From NCBI RefSeq assembly GCF_964340395.1, contig NC_135549.1:14377342-14441341 (forward strand): DNA of 64,000 nt, read 5' to 3'. Below the pieces are notes generated by a model. It ran no database searches. It was not told where the DNA came from and worked only from the letters and a program-made list of their open reading frames with translations. The DNA comes from Glandiceps talaboti (lineage: Eukaryota > Hemichordata > Enteropneusta > Spengelidae). The translations under genes and the position numbers were made by a program. Shown one piece after another: positions 12,469-26,361 of the stretch. Numbering within the stretch: the stretch's first letter is position 1; each line of letters starts with the position of its first letter.

Positions 12469-13983
12469 ATGAACTTTATCAACAACTAAAATAAAACTGA
12501 AACACAGATTTCTGGTCAGCAAGCAAGAGGATTATCACAAACTTAACTATTTAGACATAAAAAAAAAAAGAGTTCTAATTTAAAACGAGAGCGTGAGAGT
12601 GGATAAAAAAGCTAGATATACATATAGATGGAAAGATGAAAGGGAGCAAGAAAATTAGAACTTGAGACAGTCAGATTTAGAATGAGGAAACATCAATCAA
12701 TTTGTGAAATTGATTGATAGGAAAAAAAGAAAGGGACGACAGAAACGTGTTCATCACATCCTGAATATTTCAGTATGTGCCCCTCAGAATTAATTTTCAA
12801 AAACAAAAAAAACATTCAGGGCTTATTATAGTGCATTGTTTGATCTACGTTACCTCATTAATATTTGCCTTGCAGTGAATGACATAGACATTACATTTCA
12901 GACGTATACAATAATGTTAATTAGTACAATATTACCATGCCAATCACTTACTGTCACAGACAATGCCAAAGAATTCATGTTAATTGTTATCAAATTTTTG
13001 CCATACATACTAGCGTTATGAAATTTAATCAGCCACAGATTGTGAGTTCAAGTCACGCTCTGCTTATGTAATCCACTACAGAATTCACTGTTGTATCTAG
13101 TATTATCTTAAATAGACTTATAACCATCGATTAGAAGATTATTTTCTGGACATGCCTGTTCAATATTGGATATCAAATTTGCTAAATTTTATCTTTGTAG
13201 ATAATATATTATCATAAATTTTGAAGAAAAAAATATGGTGTTTTTATAGCTGACTGTACAGGTTTAAGCAGTTGTACAAGGTCTTGTTTGAATGCATTTA
13301 TTACGCTGGCTCTATATATGCCTTCTCAACACACTGGCTAATCTTTGCTTTTCCTTCAGTTCAACCAAGAGACAAGACAGTCATAGCCCCTGTGCATTGT
13401 GGGAAATCCTTTGGACATATTAAGTCTTCCATGGGCATGGTATTGCTGTGTTATTCTAAGCATTTTCTTCATGGTATATTGCTGAGATTGCCAACTTTGA
13501 AATCGGAGGTAAGCCAAACGTTGTTGAGTGCCCTACTTTGATAATGATAATGGATTCAGCATTGAGAGGTGACATTTAGAAGCTGATTCAAACTGACAAT
13601 CTATGTGAGGTAAATTTCCTTCACTTCACTCTGACTGACTACATTATGAACTGAATACATGACATATACATAATAGCCTAGAATCTCTACGATGACAAAT
13701 AGAAACATTTAATTTTTTTTTTTGGCTCGTCTGAGGTGACTTTTGAGTTTGGAATATTGATGTCAGGGATTTACAGTCATTTTACAACTAGGGTTTTTTT
13801 GGGAAAAAACGTCATTTTTGCTATGAGATTAACGGTGCTGTGTTTCTTCTGTGCATAATGATATTAAGTGATTTGACTAAACACAAAATGATCCTGTGAG
13901 TGTGAAAGCCCGTCAACTCCTGCCTTGCAAAATGCAAATGGCTGGCCATGCACTTGTCAGTCTCTTGTGTACACTTCTGTCTT

Positions 13984-14019
13984 GTTGTTGTTATTGTTGT
14001 TGTTGTTGTTGTTGTTGTT
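13984..14019. repeat. (GTT)n microsatellite
   Basis: About eleven GTT units with one ATT interruption. Confidence 0.9.
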
Positions 14020-14892
14020 TTTAAAGGAGAACAATATTCCGAAAATTAGCTTATTTCCGTATGATAAGTGATAAAATGGAGCTTATAAACTGTCCTTGAA
14101 ATGTTTCTATTGAATTACAGTAGCCATCAAAGAGTAGCTCACTTGTACTGTAATAATATCTTTAATTCATCATAAACAATAAAATAACCTTACCTAGCCC
14201 CATAGCAGAGGCTAAGTGTGTTACTGCCAATGTGTGCTGTCTTTAGCTCTTAGCGGATTTTGAATATTCATGCCGACCCGGCTTCTTCTACAGTTACTAC
14301 AAAGTATGTGAATATGACAAGAATTTAGGATATTCATGGTAGAAGGTGGGATGTGTCACTGGTTTCAATCCTGTGCTTGCCTCGTGGATTGGATTGCTGC
14401 ATGGTGATTGCCCTTATTGTTAGCCACTGTAAATTCTGATATACAGTGCCATGTGTCACAAAAGTACATGTGTCCATGTTTTTTTAGAAGCATCCTCATT
14501 TTGTGTTCTCTTAGCATTGTAAGGCCTGCATAGATAGATAAATTCATTGCATGCATACAATTAGTCTTTTGAAATGACTAGACAGATATATAGACTTTGA
14601 ACGTTAAAGTTGGTCTGCTCTACTCTACAAGTTTAATGCAGAAAGGAATATTTATGTCAAGAACATAACTTAGATTCCAATAAGATTCACTGCTGTATGC
14701 AGCTGTCATACTTTTCAGGGTGCTGTCTGTGTTATATTAGTACATCTTTCAACAAAATTAACAGGAAGAGGAGCTTGTCAAGTTGTTCTGCTGTATCAGA
14801 ACTTTTGCAAGCCACTTTACTATTCTTTTTTGATAACCTATATATATATATGTAAAATACATGTGACTACACTTTGTTTTAAATTTTAGTCT

Positions 14893-15031
14893 CAAAGCTG
14901 GAAATATGTCAAGGAAATAAAAGCTGGAAATATGTCAAAGAAATAGAATTTTTTCAAAATGATTTTTCATAATTTTCAGAGTATTGAATTTGACAAACTC
15001 TGAAAATGTTATATTGCTGAAAGGGCAATAT
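14893..15031. repeat. Short direct repeat followed by two hairpins
   Basis: AGCTGGAAATATGTCAA occurs twice at about 14,897 and 14,923. TTTTCAGAGT (about 14,976) pairs exactly with ACTCTGAAAA (about 14,998). ATATTGC pairs with GCAATAT at about 15,010-15,031. Confidence 0.7.
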
Positions 15032-17664
15032 TTGAAAAAAATGAAACTTAAGCTATGTAATAATTTCATTTCAGAAAATTGAAATTCTACACTTGATTTA
15101 CAGAGAAAGTTAAGATATAAAAATTTAAACTAAAATATACTTTTTTTTTGTTTTAATCTGTACATACAAGGAAATGAAATAATGCATGCATGTATTTATG
15201 TAATTCGATAACTACCATCCAAGGAAAAATATCGCCGAGAGCATTAATAGAGAACGGTGTACATCACATCACGCAATTTGTGTTGCAGAGAAGTATATGG
15301 TGTTGAATTGCTTTCTTTTCAATGTCATGTACTATATGTATTGTCGAATCTCTGTTTAGTGGAATCACAAATTCATTAGAAAAATGGGCTTATCTGATTA
15401 TGCAATCATGATTTTAACTGTATAGAAATTGCAGGGCCCCGTCTCAGTTACCACACCTATTACATGAGATGTAAGTGTTAGACATTTCATTATGTTTACC
15501 CATTGTGACTCTGTATACGACTAAAAGGTCTCCTGTCAAATCCTACAGAAATCCTGCAGCAAATCAATGCCGTGATATTCACTATGTACTTTTAACTAAA
15601 TTGAGACTATTTTTGATTGAGCTTTACTGACATATTCATTGATCCATTGCAATTCTGCTGGGAGTGTCTTGTTGCCGTTTTGCCCCACAGAATTTTGTAT
15701 TATAACGGGAGGGAAGAAAAAGCGATAATCAAATAAAGTGCCCTATAGTCATTAATCTAAAGAAATTTTCCCGGGGTCACATCCAGGATATTCTCTCCTT
15801 TAACTAACATTTTGAGAGCGGGTATTTGTATTTCTGATTTCCAGTCTCTACGAGGTCGTCTACAAGGATGTAAAAAAATATTGGGGAATTAATCTGACCT
15901 GACCCAAGTGATTGAGACTACATTTCCAGGTCTATGATACACTTGTACATGAACTGCATGTGAAATGACTTTTTTTCTTCTCTCCTTCTAAGTAAATCAC
16001 AGCCTTAACAGCAATTATTGTAGCTACTGATAAAACGCTATTAATCAGCGGCAGGTGCCAAGAGAGAGAAAGGTCAGGGGTCGTAGGTAGTCACAAGATG
16101 TATGTTTCATTCCAAGTAATATCATGTGGAAATGGAACATGGGTGATTAGATTTGAGGAGAAGGACATTTTGATGGACCACTGCAATTTTTCTGCCCTCA
16201 CTAAGGAGGTAATATTGCACTTGATGATGGAAGGAAGAAATAATCTCTTACTATTATTGCCAGTGTATATTTGAATATTAGGCCAGGGACTGTAGAAGTA
16301 ATAAAAAAAAACTCCTTCAGGGTTTTAGTGCTATTCCAATCCACCGTTTTAACTATGTACCTTCCGGGCATACTGCTTCATCTTTTTAAGTTTATATTTA
16401 TAATCGACAAGCACTTGCTTGAAGTATACCGGTATTGCTTTCCCGTGCTTATTTTCAGAAGATAAATTTAAAGAATTTAACGAAAGTAGTTGTATCTTCG
16501 GAAAGGTTAAGCATAGTGTCGTAGTCAGGTATTTTATTGTGAATGCCTACGAGATGCAGTACATCATTGCTTGCTTGATTAAATTTTATATTGCTGGCAC
16601 ATTGACTAATTAGATTAGAATCCTTTATCTCAGCAGACAATCCATGGGACCTATGACATTTTGGCAAATACTGTATCGTCATCACTGGACTTCAAGTGGT
16701 GGGTTTTTCTGAGGATGAGTCCCCCGTGGCTTTCTCTGTCAAACTATCGCTAATGCCAGACATGTCAATTTTTCCTTTTCTCTTTTTTGATGAAATCCTG
16801 GCATTAATTTGTTGGACAAGCAAAGTCCTTGAGTCTGCTGTCAGTCAGTGTTACTTTTCATTTGTATTTAGAAAATGTATCACTGAGCCAAAAAAATGGA
16901 CCTGTTCTATTTGCATATTAGATAGTTATTGTGTCTGGAAAAATGAAGGAGAAAAATTTATTTTGGAAACTTTTTGCGTGTGTTGTTTTGAGGAAATCAC
17001 CCATGTTTCACTGCATAAATGATTGTTAATCCTCAATGATTTATCTTGTTTTGCTATAAATTATGATTGTTTTCAAAAAGTCAGAAAGTTACGATGGACC
17101 TTTTTTTTTGAGTATCTGTCATTTCAGAGATTTGCTATAGAGTTTAGTTGACAGTGGCAATGATCATTTGTAGTTAGTAGTATGTTATATACGTCAAGTG
17201 CACAGATAATCTTTGTCTAAGCTGGCGGCATTGTACATGTCAAACTGTCCAATTCTCCTTATGTAGATGAGCTCTAAACAGTGTTGCACCTGATAAGGAT
17301 TGTTAGTACTCATACCATATGTCTGAGACTCCACAACACATGCGACAGTGTTCGTTTGACTGCTTGCACAACACCGATCATTTATACACAGTGATAGGAA
17401 TAGAAGTGACAGTTCTTCCCTGAATACAAAATATTTACATGCACAACACTGTGCAGTTTTTTGCTATGTCTAAAATATATATGCCTGATGTTGATGCTAT
17501 CAAAAGCTAGTAGCTGAAGGGCCTCAATGGCAAGAAGCGTTTCATTTATATTAGTACATGTATTGTAAGTGTAACACTTGCCCTTGTATAAATATATTTG
17601 ATTATTTTTTGTATATCTTATTCCCATGTAGTAACAGTTAAGTCATATACAAGTAAAACACACA

Positions 17665-17925
17665 ATGTTGTGGGAGGAGGGGATGGTGGTGAGGTGGGGG
17701 ATGGGGGTGGGAGGTGGGGTGTTAAACTCAACTCGATCAAGGCTGCTCATCTTTGTACTAAGTTTTAATGACATTCTTATAAAGTAACACAGCTGTACAG
17801 CTGAAATTCAACTATGAAGGGGTTGATTGTGAGGGTGTATTGGGGGTGAAACTTACCTCAATCAAGGTGACCCATCTTTGTGCTAAGTTTGAATCACATT
17901 CTTACAAAGTATGACAGCTGTAATA
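17665..17925. repeat. G-rich tract and diverged direct duplication (period about 126 bp)
   Basis: A G-rich run at 17,668-17,722 has at least four runs of three or more G. It is followed by ATCAAGG, CATCTTTGT-CTAAGTTT and ACAGCTGTA blocks that recur about 126 bp later (ATCAAGG at 17,734 and 17,860). Confidence 0.65.
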
Positions 17926-18706
17926 ACTGAGTTTTCAGTGCTGAATAATTGAAAATAAAATTCTGATAATTGATTAGTTTGAGAAATATTTTCATTCAGA
18001 GATAATTGCCATCTGCAGTGCAATATACTACTATGTAATTTTCCAGTCGTTTATTCCATAAATTGAACCAGCTGATTTAGTCTATTTTTAGACTAGTCTC
18101 ACATTAAGTATGCGTTGTAAGTATCCGGTAGGCAACTACACTGACGTGTACATCAAGGTACATGTGAATACAGTCAATGAGTAGCCGATCACTTATAATA
18201 CAGCGGTGAATTCTTTAGTTTCAAGGGTTTTGATTTTCGCTGGAAATAGGGAAAACTAATTTTGTTGTGATTATTATTTTTGATAATATAATATAATGTG
18301 TAGAGTTGATGCATTGTAATATAGACATAGGTTTTAATGCTGACTTTTTCTCAAGGAATGTATTTTTGGAGAAAAGAGACAACCAAAAATGAAAATAGTT
18401 TTAAGATTACATGTAATGAAGTCCCATTTTTTCGGAAATGTTTAATGAGATTGGTTTGTGTCATTAATATGAATATTTGAAGTGGAAATGTACGATGATT
18501 GCAAAATTGATTTCAGGTGATGTAAATGAATGGTGACCTTCACACTTCTTAGTGCCTCCACATGACATGATATGACAAGACAGCTTGTGTTGTGACTTCA
18601 TTACAACCCAGCCGTCTAGTTCCACACATGTGAAGAATGACATATATGATGAACAGATTTCTGTGAAACGATTCCGAGAAAAATTTAGAGGAAAGAAGTT
18701 TGAAAG

Positions 18707-18708
<2 letters not shown>

Positions 18709-18801
<93 letters not shown>
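18709..18801. repeat. (GT)n microsatellite
   Basis: 93 bp of uninterrupted GT. Confidence 0.97.
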
Positions 18802-18802
<1 letters not shown>

Positions 18803-18889
18803 CTTAAACTCACAACCGCCAGACTAATTGCCTTGGTATTTGATGGGGATATTACTTTTAGTGTCTAGTTGGGAAATTGTTCAAAGCAA

Positions 18890-19330
18890 AATGATTGCTT
18901 CGCAAATGTGTGATTGGGTTAAAAAATGTCATTTTTGGTCAAAATACTGGAACTCGAAAGCTCCTGGACAGATTGGTCTGAAATGTTGTGGAAACATTCT
19001 TAGGGGTGTGTAGATTAAGATTTGTTCATAACATGATCCCATCAGTAATATACAAATTAGGTCTAAAATGATGTCTTTTTGGTCAAAAATTTTTAATTCC
19101 AAAGCTATGCAGATTGGGCTGAAATTTAATGAAGATGTGTTTTGGGATGTGTAGATGAGGAACTATTAAGCATGTAATGGTCTTATCAGCGATATGCAAA
19201 TTAGGTGTAAAAATGTGAATTTTGGTCAAAAACATATCTCAAAAAGTACTTGGTGGATGGGGCTGAAATTTGATGAGATGTTTCTAAACATGCTATTCTG
19301 CTGATGCTGTCTAAAAAATGTTGCCACAAT
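18890..19330. repeat. Diverged tandem repeat, period about 144 bp, three copies
   Basis: TTGGTCAAAA anchors lie at 18,935, 19,079 and 19,222. Each is followed by AAAGCT/AAGTACT, then GATTGGTCTGAAAT/GATGGGGCTGAAAT and GTGTGTAGAT-like segments. Confidence 0.75.
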
Positions 19331-19680
19331 TCACCCTAGCAACCATGAACATGCCCGTCGTAACAACTTAATGCCAGTATATTTTGCTAAAAATACATCA
19401 TCTGGTAGGCAAATGAGTAACCATTCAAAACATGTATGCAAATATCCCTAGCAACAAGGCCACAGTCATAGCAACACCCAAACAATGGCATATATCACAA
19501 ACATAACAACAGGGATTCATAGACAAGTGAACAAGCATTCAAGAAATGTATGTAAATGTGCCTAGCAACAAGACCACACCCATAGCAACAGCCATATGAT
19601 GTACATGGTGTAGGTAACAACAGGACTGGAAAGCCAGCTGGATATAAACATTCAGCAAATGAACACCTATACCTACATGT
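19331..19680. repeat. Diverged tandem repeat, period about 113 bp, three copies
   Basis: CCTAGCAAC anchors lie at 19,335, 19,447 and 19,561. The last two are followed by AAG(G/A)CCACA and CATAGCAACA, then by ACAACAGG and AACATTCA/AAGCATTCA segments. Confidence 0.75.
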
Positions 19681-21286
19681 AGCGCGGATCAGCATGTGGG
19701 TAATTTGTATACAGTTGTACTACAACGCCATTGGCGCTATTTTTGAATTGCAATCTTGTGCAATCCACAGGTCAGTGAGAGAAACATATTAAAATGGCAT
19801 GATTTGTTAGAAGCTACAAGAAGGTGACTAAGGTATAGTCGAGAACAGAATAGCAGTCGTCATGATTCTAAAAAAGCTATAAATTGAGTGTATTGTCTGT
19901 GTAAGCGAAATGTCTACCATGATAATGGCTGGTAAATATGACATCAGGTACATTGTATCTTGCTGTACAAAAGTCATTCACATTACAAGCCTGGCTGATT
20001 TCAACTGGTTGTCATGGTTACGATCAGATTTTTTGAATTTCTACTGAATGTTGCACTCTTCATATATCTTGAAAGTATGCAATCTTCGTAGATGGCATAA
20101 ATATGCCTAGTCAATGAGACATAAAATCAAAAATCTTCATGATGGTTGATGAACAATTTAAAGTTAAATAAATGAATTGATACCGTTCATAGATACTGGG
20201 GTATGAAAATGGCACAAGAATGAAAAACAAAACAAATAGCAATGATCCTGTATCTCCACGGTAACGGTATGAATTTTTCAGTATTTTGAGCTATTTTAGG
20301 ATTCTCTGCAGATGTTTTTGTAGATTCTGAAATGGAAAGAAGCTAAAAAGGAGATGGAGAAACTTGATAGGAGTAACTGAATGAGAAGCTGATTAGGTTC
20401 CAATTGTATGTCTATCTGGAAATATGTATGTACATTCTATATTCCATGCATCATACCCACACATGCCGACTTTGGGACTGGCTAAATTACCAACGTAAAG
20501 GTGTTGCAGGTGGTAGTCCGCACATTCGGCTTTGATGACATTAATGATAGACAGGTATGCAGGGGAAATATTCTACAAAGACGCGATTTGATTATTTTCA
20601 CTTTCACTTGCATTAGATTATTAATCGTGATGGGAGAGTGACGTAGATATACTGATGTTTGTGTTAATTGGAAAGTTGTAAATCAATATCGTTAATTACT
20701 AAAAATGAATTAATGCTCCGAAAAGCAGACATGATGGCAAACAAAGTCTATGGGTACCATACCAAAATGCTTGTTTTGTAGATACAGTACAGTCTAGTGT
20801 TTTTTCATGCATTGTCACGCATGGTACATCTGGTTGTTGCGAGGATCTTGCATAAGAATTACTGGTCTCGCTGGAGGCACAGTTTCTACGTAGAAAATGC
20901 ATTAACTGAAAATGAAGTAAAGTGTCGGTAGTATGGCATTTCCGATTAAAGTTATTTCTGTATAAGTCATGTGCAATTGTGGGCTGGCCAGGTTAAAATC
21001 CGGTCTATTCCTTTGGGTTTATTCCTTCTTAATTCTGCTGGTGATGAATTTAATGACTCGAAATTATTTATTTCCTAAAATCATCCACAATTGATTAAAT
21101 ACTTCCTCTGAATGATATACTTAGGAAAAATAATTACAAAATAATTTCTAAGTTAAGCAAAAATTATCTTGACCTATTTTAAATTCAAAATGTAAAATCT
21201 CTCTGATGATGTGAAGGTACATGCATAAATATGATACATTTCACAATAGAAGATATGCAGTTAAAAGTCCGTTGTTGAATATAGTA

Positions 21287-21288
<2 letters not shown>
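19681..21288. other. Gene-free stretch
   Basis: AT-rich sequence; no exon, RNA gene or repeat array recognised. Confidence 0.5.
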
Positions 21289-21383
<95 letters not shown>

Positions 21384-21432
21384 GTGCATGCATGTGTGCG
21401 TGCCTGTGTGCGTGCCTGTGTGTGTGTGTTTT
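21289..21432. repeat. (GT)n microsatellite with degenerate 3' end
   Basis: About 92 bp of GT with one TA interruption, then imperfect GTGC/GTGT units. The Cys-Val and His-Thr frames are repeat products. Confidence 0.97.
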
Positions 21433-22310
21433 TGCATGCACATAATATGTATGACTGCATACATTTTGAAGTTGCTTTGACAGTAAATTTTTGTTAAATG
21501 TCCACTCCATCATTCAAATGCTTATGTTGAGTAAATTTTTCCAAGACCAATTATAGAAAACAAAATGTGTCTCAGGAGGAAACTTTGCAGGCACTGATAT
21601 TTTTTTAGTTTTAGTTGTGTTTCAGCTTTTGTATACAGCATACTAACTGTCTGTTAATGATTAATGAAGATGAGTATAACAGTAACCAGCTGTAGTATTG
21701 GTGGATATTAGATTAGTCAGTCATGGAGGCTGACTACATATTGATACCGGTATAGCTGAGAGTCCATGCGAATGGAGATTTTGAATTTTAATTTCTTAAT
21801 GATGGGGAAATAGCAAATTCAAAACCCTCATTTGCAAGGATTTCAGGCCAAGATTAATATTTTACATTTGAAACTCAAGTGTTCATGTATTTTGATACCT
21901 CTGTTATTTCTTATTTTACCCTTTCCATGAATCTTCCAAAAAACCATGTGGTGTACACATACTTGGCCCCAGAACATGAATGTCCATATGGGTGTATGTA
22001 TTCAAAGGATGTTGGATTTTTTTTGCAAAAATGTGTAACTGTGTTCCAGTTTCATGTGCTATTTGTCATATTCATTTGTATGAAAGAATTTGTGAAATTT
22101 CCTGCACCTACATAATAGTGAGTTTAGACAGTGTTATACGACAGGATCAGTGGAATATTATGACCTTTGATATGTTGTATGTTAGTCTGTCTACTTGCAG
22201 AATCTGTGACTCCACTACAATTATTCACTGTTATCCAGTAGTGAAATGGTATTGTAGAGTTACAGATCCAACAAGTAGACAGGCTAGTTGCATGAACAGA
22301 TAGACAGAGA

Positions 22311-22483
22311 CAGTCAGTCAGTCAGTCAGTCAGTCAGTCAGTCAGACAGACAGACAGACAGACACAGACAGACAGGCAGGCAGGCAGAGACAGACAGGCA
22401 GAGACAGACAGACATTTTCATTCATTCATTCAGTCACTCACTCACTCACTCGGACAGACAAACAGATAGATAGACAGACAGGC

Positions 22484-22568
<85 letters not shown>
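22311..22568. repeat. Compound microsatellite (CAGT)n-(CAGA)n-(CA)n
   Basis: (CAGT)n at about 22,311-22,345, (CAGA)n with CAGG units, (TCAC/TCAT) units at about 22,418-22,450, (CAGA)n again, and (CA)n to 22,568. Confidence 0.95.
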
Positions 22569-22569
<1 letters not shown>

Positions 22570-25061
22570 CGACAACAGTTTTGAAATAGGAGTGTGTCTT
22601 GAACATGAGGGATCGACACTATTACCGGTAGCCCAGAGTCTTGGCATATACAATCATGCTGTCACTTTACACATGATCATATACCGTACCACCAAGTCTC
22701 CAGGCTAACTATTAAAGCAGGGTACAATATGCAATCATGTCACACTCCTTGATTTTAAATCAAGTGTCAAATGCCTATATTATTATATACTACTTTCTAC
22801 GATTCCACCATGGAATGATTGCTGAAGGGTATGCATGGTAGTCTGGATACCAACGTGGTCTCTAAACTATGGAGGTGTAAATCGTAATGATTCCGTATAG
22901 GCACTAGACTAGGTACGATGCCACTGTTAGTTAGCATCATTCCTGAACTAAGACAATCTATTTGAATTGCATAATGACTTGGTAGTGTTGATATAGGTGA
23001 CCTGATCAAGATAAGAGACCTTTCCCCATATCTCAGGTTTTGTACACACCACATGTAACATGTGGTACAACTAAAGTTGGTTGCCCACTTTATAGTTTGA
23101 GTTCCAGGTTTTAGCCCAATCCATTTCAAAGACTTAATTTCTTATATGGTGGTGAATTAACTGCAGACAGGGTGTCACCTTACAACAACAAGGAAGTGGG
23201 AAGTAGTGATATCTGTGAGTAATTCTGTTGTATTATGACGGTATTGTGATACCATGTCAAAATTAATGTGGTGTTGTTGGTGATAGGTGACATGGACTAA
23301 GTAATAGTCAGGACTTCTTGAACCCATTGCCTTGGTTGGGCGACTCCCACACAGTATAGGAAAGTTCCGATACCTTTCTAAGAGGAACTGTTTTGTGTAA
23401 ATTGTGTGTATTTATAGAAACATCGTCACTGACCTTGTTATTATCATGGTGAGTAGTAGGAAGTTGACTAGGCCATGCTGTAGAAATGTACCCGGTGTAA
23501 CTACACAACTCTAGAGAGTTTGTTGTCAACCAAGCAGTTACATATCTCAAGTAGAAATTTTGTACTCTACTATCAGGTAAATATTATCTCTTGGTATATA
23601 CAGGGATTACAGTTTACATTTAGTAGTGATGAACTTGCAAGTAGGTGGGTGTGTCACATAATCTTTCTATTCAAAGAAAAAACACCTTATCCAACGAGAG
23701 GCATAATAGCAGGCCCCTAGTATATTTGGTTTTACTTTACACATTCTTTGGTATAAAGATTTTAGAGCCTTGGAAACAGAATGAGGGATAGCAGAAATTT
23801 TTTTATGAAAATTCACATGCTGTTATTAAGATATAATGTTTTATGGGAACCTTGAAAATAGTCATGTAAAATGCATAATCGTATAGATCGTACCATCTTA
23901 ACCCTCCCTCCCCAACTCTTTACTGATATTATTTGTGTGCAATTATATATATGACTGCTACTAACATGGATATTTGTGTTGAATAAGTAATTTCTCTCTT
24001 ACGATGTGTAGAGTTAACACTAAGTAAAGTATTACTTGACACAAACACACATTGGAAGAACAAATCTATGCGGACAAATGACGTTTTATAATGTAGCTTT
24101 AACTGATGTCAATAATGATCCCCATTTCATTTTCTGATTGTTGATCATTCAGCATACTGTGACCATTCTAAATAATGTTGTCTACTCCCAAATTATGACA
24201 CACCCCCCTTGCCTATCTATGTACATGTATGCAGCGCAGGCATGTAGAAGTCATATTGAATCAGTCCATATCAATGGTCTACTGTACAATGCAGTGAAAT
24301 ATTGTAAACTCATTCCTTCTTAACTAACATTTGGTTAATGCAATGTTTATGAGGCTTGGATAAGTAATGCATTTTATAAACGTATATTTATGCTCTGTGA
24401 CATTTGACCTTTTCAAGAATCCTATGCCACAGTTTATAGCTTTGTCAATACACAAAGGTGTGATTAAAAAAGCATTGATCAAATATATAATTAGACTAGA
24501 TTGTAGGGATTGAAATGAGGATAAATTTGTTTCTGTAGCAGTTTTTAGAACAGAACAAATCTGGGTACTTGAAATAAAAAAAAAATGAAAAGTGACATGT
24601 TATGCAGTCCTCGTTGGGCTTCTCTTTGAAAGAAGTAGGTTGATGTATGAAGGTGTTCTGACATAGCAAAGTTTATAGACTACAAAGAATATTGACGTAA
24701 TAAATAAAAATAAAGATATCGTGAAGTGTTTCAGCAGTGCACAATGAGTGTTCAAATGTACTAAATTAGACATTGTGGTTTCAATAACAATGGATCTCTG
24801 GTACAGTCAATGATAATCACATTCCACTTAGTAGATAATAGTACTATTAGTAGTCCCGGTAAATTGCAGGCTTGGCACCGAACCACGTGCACAGACTTGT
24901 TGTGGTCTTTCTATCTGGAGCCTACCTTTGACAAGACCATGACAAGACTCTGGCCTACTGCTGGCCAGGGAGGTCAGTGGAGAATGCAGAGGATGTATGT
25001 TGTAGCAAGGTGTCCTTGCTTTGCAGATAGCATGTATGTAAGGTCTGACTATAGTCAAAGT
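22569..25061. other. Gene-free stretch
   Basis: No exon recognised. A palindrome at 23,048-23,066 (ACCACATGT-A-ACATGTGGT) is the only clear structure. The minus-strand frame at 22,797-23,129 is open but unlike any family I know. Confidence 0.45.
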
Positions 25062-25157
25062 CACAGGTACTCGAATCAATGTGTATGATTTAAAAAAAAA
25101 ATATGTATGTATTAAAATAAGACATTTTTTTTCTACACATTGATTCGAGTACCTGTG
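25062..25157. repeat. Perfect 24-bp inverted repeat (hairpin)
   Basis: CACAGGTACTCGAATCAATG plus GTGTA's first four bases (25,062-25,085) is exactly complementary to 25,134-25,157. The 48-bp loop starts with an A run and ends with a T run, so the stem could extend. Confidence 0.9.
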
Positions 25158-26183
25158 GTCAAAGTAACTGCAGTAACTGTAGCTCGCTGTTCCACTCAGT
25201 GTTGCAAACCCCTGTAAGAAAATACATGTAAGTACTGCAAATAAAAACAAAGTTACAAGTATTTCAGCTATAGTAAAAGTAGTGAATACATAGAGGTCAT
25301 GACTCAGTAAAGGTCAGCTTGTCTCTTGTACAGAGGTCACTGACAGTCATTTAAAGGACCCTGTACATTCACAAAAGAAAATTATAAAAGGAAAGGGTTG
25401 AACCTGTGGTCATTTGTAATGGTTGACTGTAAGTGTAACTTTAGAGGTGTGTTAGTCATAAAAATCAACTGTTGTATAAACCCAAACGGAAGGTTAATGA
25501 GGTGTAGAGGGAACTATGTGGTATTGGACTGACAAGTACAGATATGAACAGAAAGGGTATTGTAAATCTTTACTCCAAGTCTCTCCAGTCATTATAGGGA
25601 CTATGACTAGTAGATTTACATAACAATCCATAGCTTTGTGATATTAGATGAATGACACAGGCCCAAATAGACTTTTGTCTTTTAACAAAAATTAGGCCTT
25701 ATCCAAATGCTTCAACGTGTACCTGTAATGTGTACATTATTGCTGTACGATTTCGTACACATTTACGATTTAAATTAAGATGCTAGTTTATTGTCACAAA
25801 CTTTTCTCCCTTTCCGTGTTCCAATAACCGCAGGTTTACTTCATTCATTAGTTGATTTTATACAGACAACTTTTGCGAAAATGGGTTGGTTTCTATAGAT
25901 ACTAGTCTAGCCTCTAGACCGCAGGCTTTCTTCTGATAGATATGAGGGTGGAACACCCAAGCCATTTGGGCTATCGCGGCGCCCTCACTAATGACCTTCG
26001 GTTGCCTTTACAGTGAGTAGAATAGCCAGAGGGGTGTAGCAACAAGACTATATAGACACCAGCAGTAGTTGAAAGGCTGTTGAATTAATATACAACTGCT
26101 GACATCATACCGTATACAACAGAACCTTTTACTCGCAGGGCAATAAACAAATAAATTGGATTAATAACACTTGACTCAGCATG

Positions 26184-26361
26184 TTGGAACAGCAGAGACT
26201 TGTATTACACACCATGGTTTGATAAAAACAGTTTTGTGTGGCCTCTGCCACAAGTGCCAGGGGAACTGGAAATCTGTTTTTGAATTGAACTATTATGTAA
26301 AGTGAGCATAAAATTGTTCTTCTCAAATGATGGAATGTAATACAAGTCTCTGCATTTCCAA
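26184..26361. repeat. Foldback element with 25-bp arms
   Basis: TTGGAACAGCAGAGACTTGT at 26,184-26,203, continuing to 26,208, pairs with 26,337-26,361 with about three mismatches. The spacer is about 128 bp. The core CAGAGACTTG also occurs in the arms near 30.3 kb and, in a variant, 52.1 kb. Confidence 0.75.

Larger units (their letters stand above)
12469..18708. other. Gene-free stretch
   Basis: No exon recognised. It holds a (GTT)n tract, small direct repeats and hairpins near 14.9-15.0 kb, and a G-rich duplicated segment near 17.7-17.9 kb (each listed). The open frame at 16,696-17,022 (108 codons) resembles nothing I know. Confidence 0.45.

Noticed and set aside
13005-13090. Possible SINE head (GAGTTCAAGTC as box B)
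   Set aside because: Box A is weak and no SINE body or further tRNA-like structure follows.
13320-13450. Possible exon after a TTTTCCTTCAG acceptor
   Set aside because: The encoded residues match nothing I recognise, and GTATTG at the end is a poor donor. A non-coding exon cannot be excluded but is unsupported.
16696-17022. Plus-strand open frame of 108 codons
   Set aside because: Its start is an alternative codon, and the Cys/Phe-rich sequence matches no family I know.
22797-23129. Minus-strand open frame of 110 codons
   Set aside because: No recognisable domain, no splice context and no supporting composition. It is of a length expected by chance in 64 kb.
24828-25250. Minus-strand open frame of 140 codons
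   Set aside because: It runs through the 24-bp inverted repeat and shows no domain. Probably chance.
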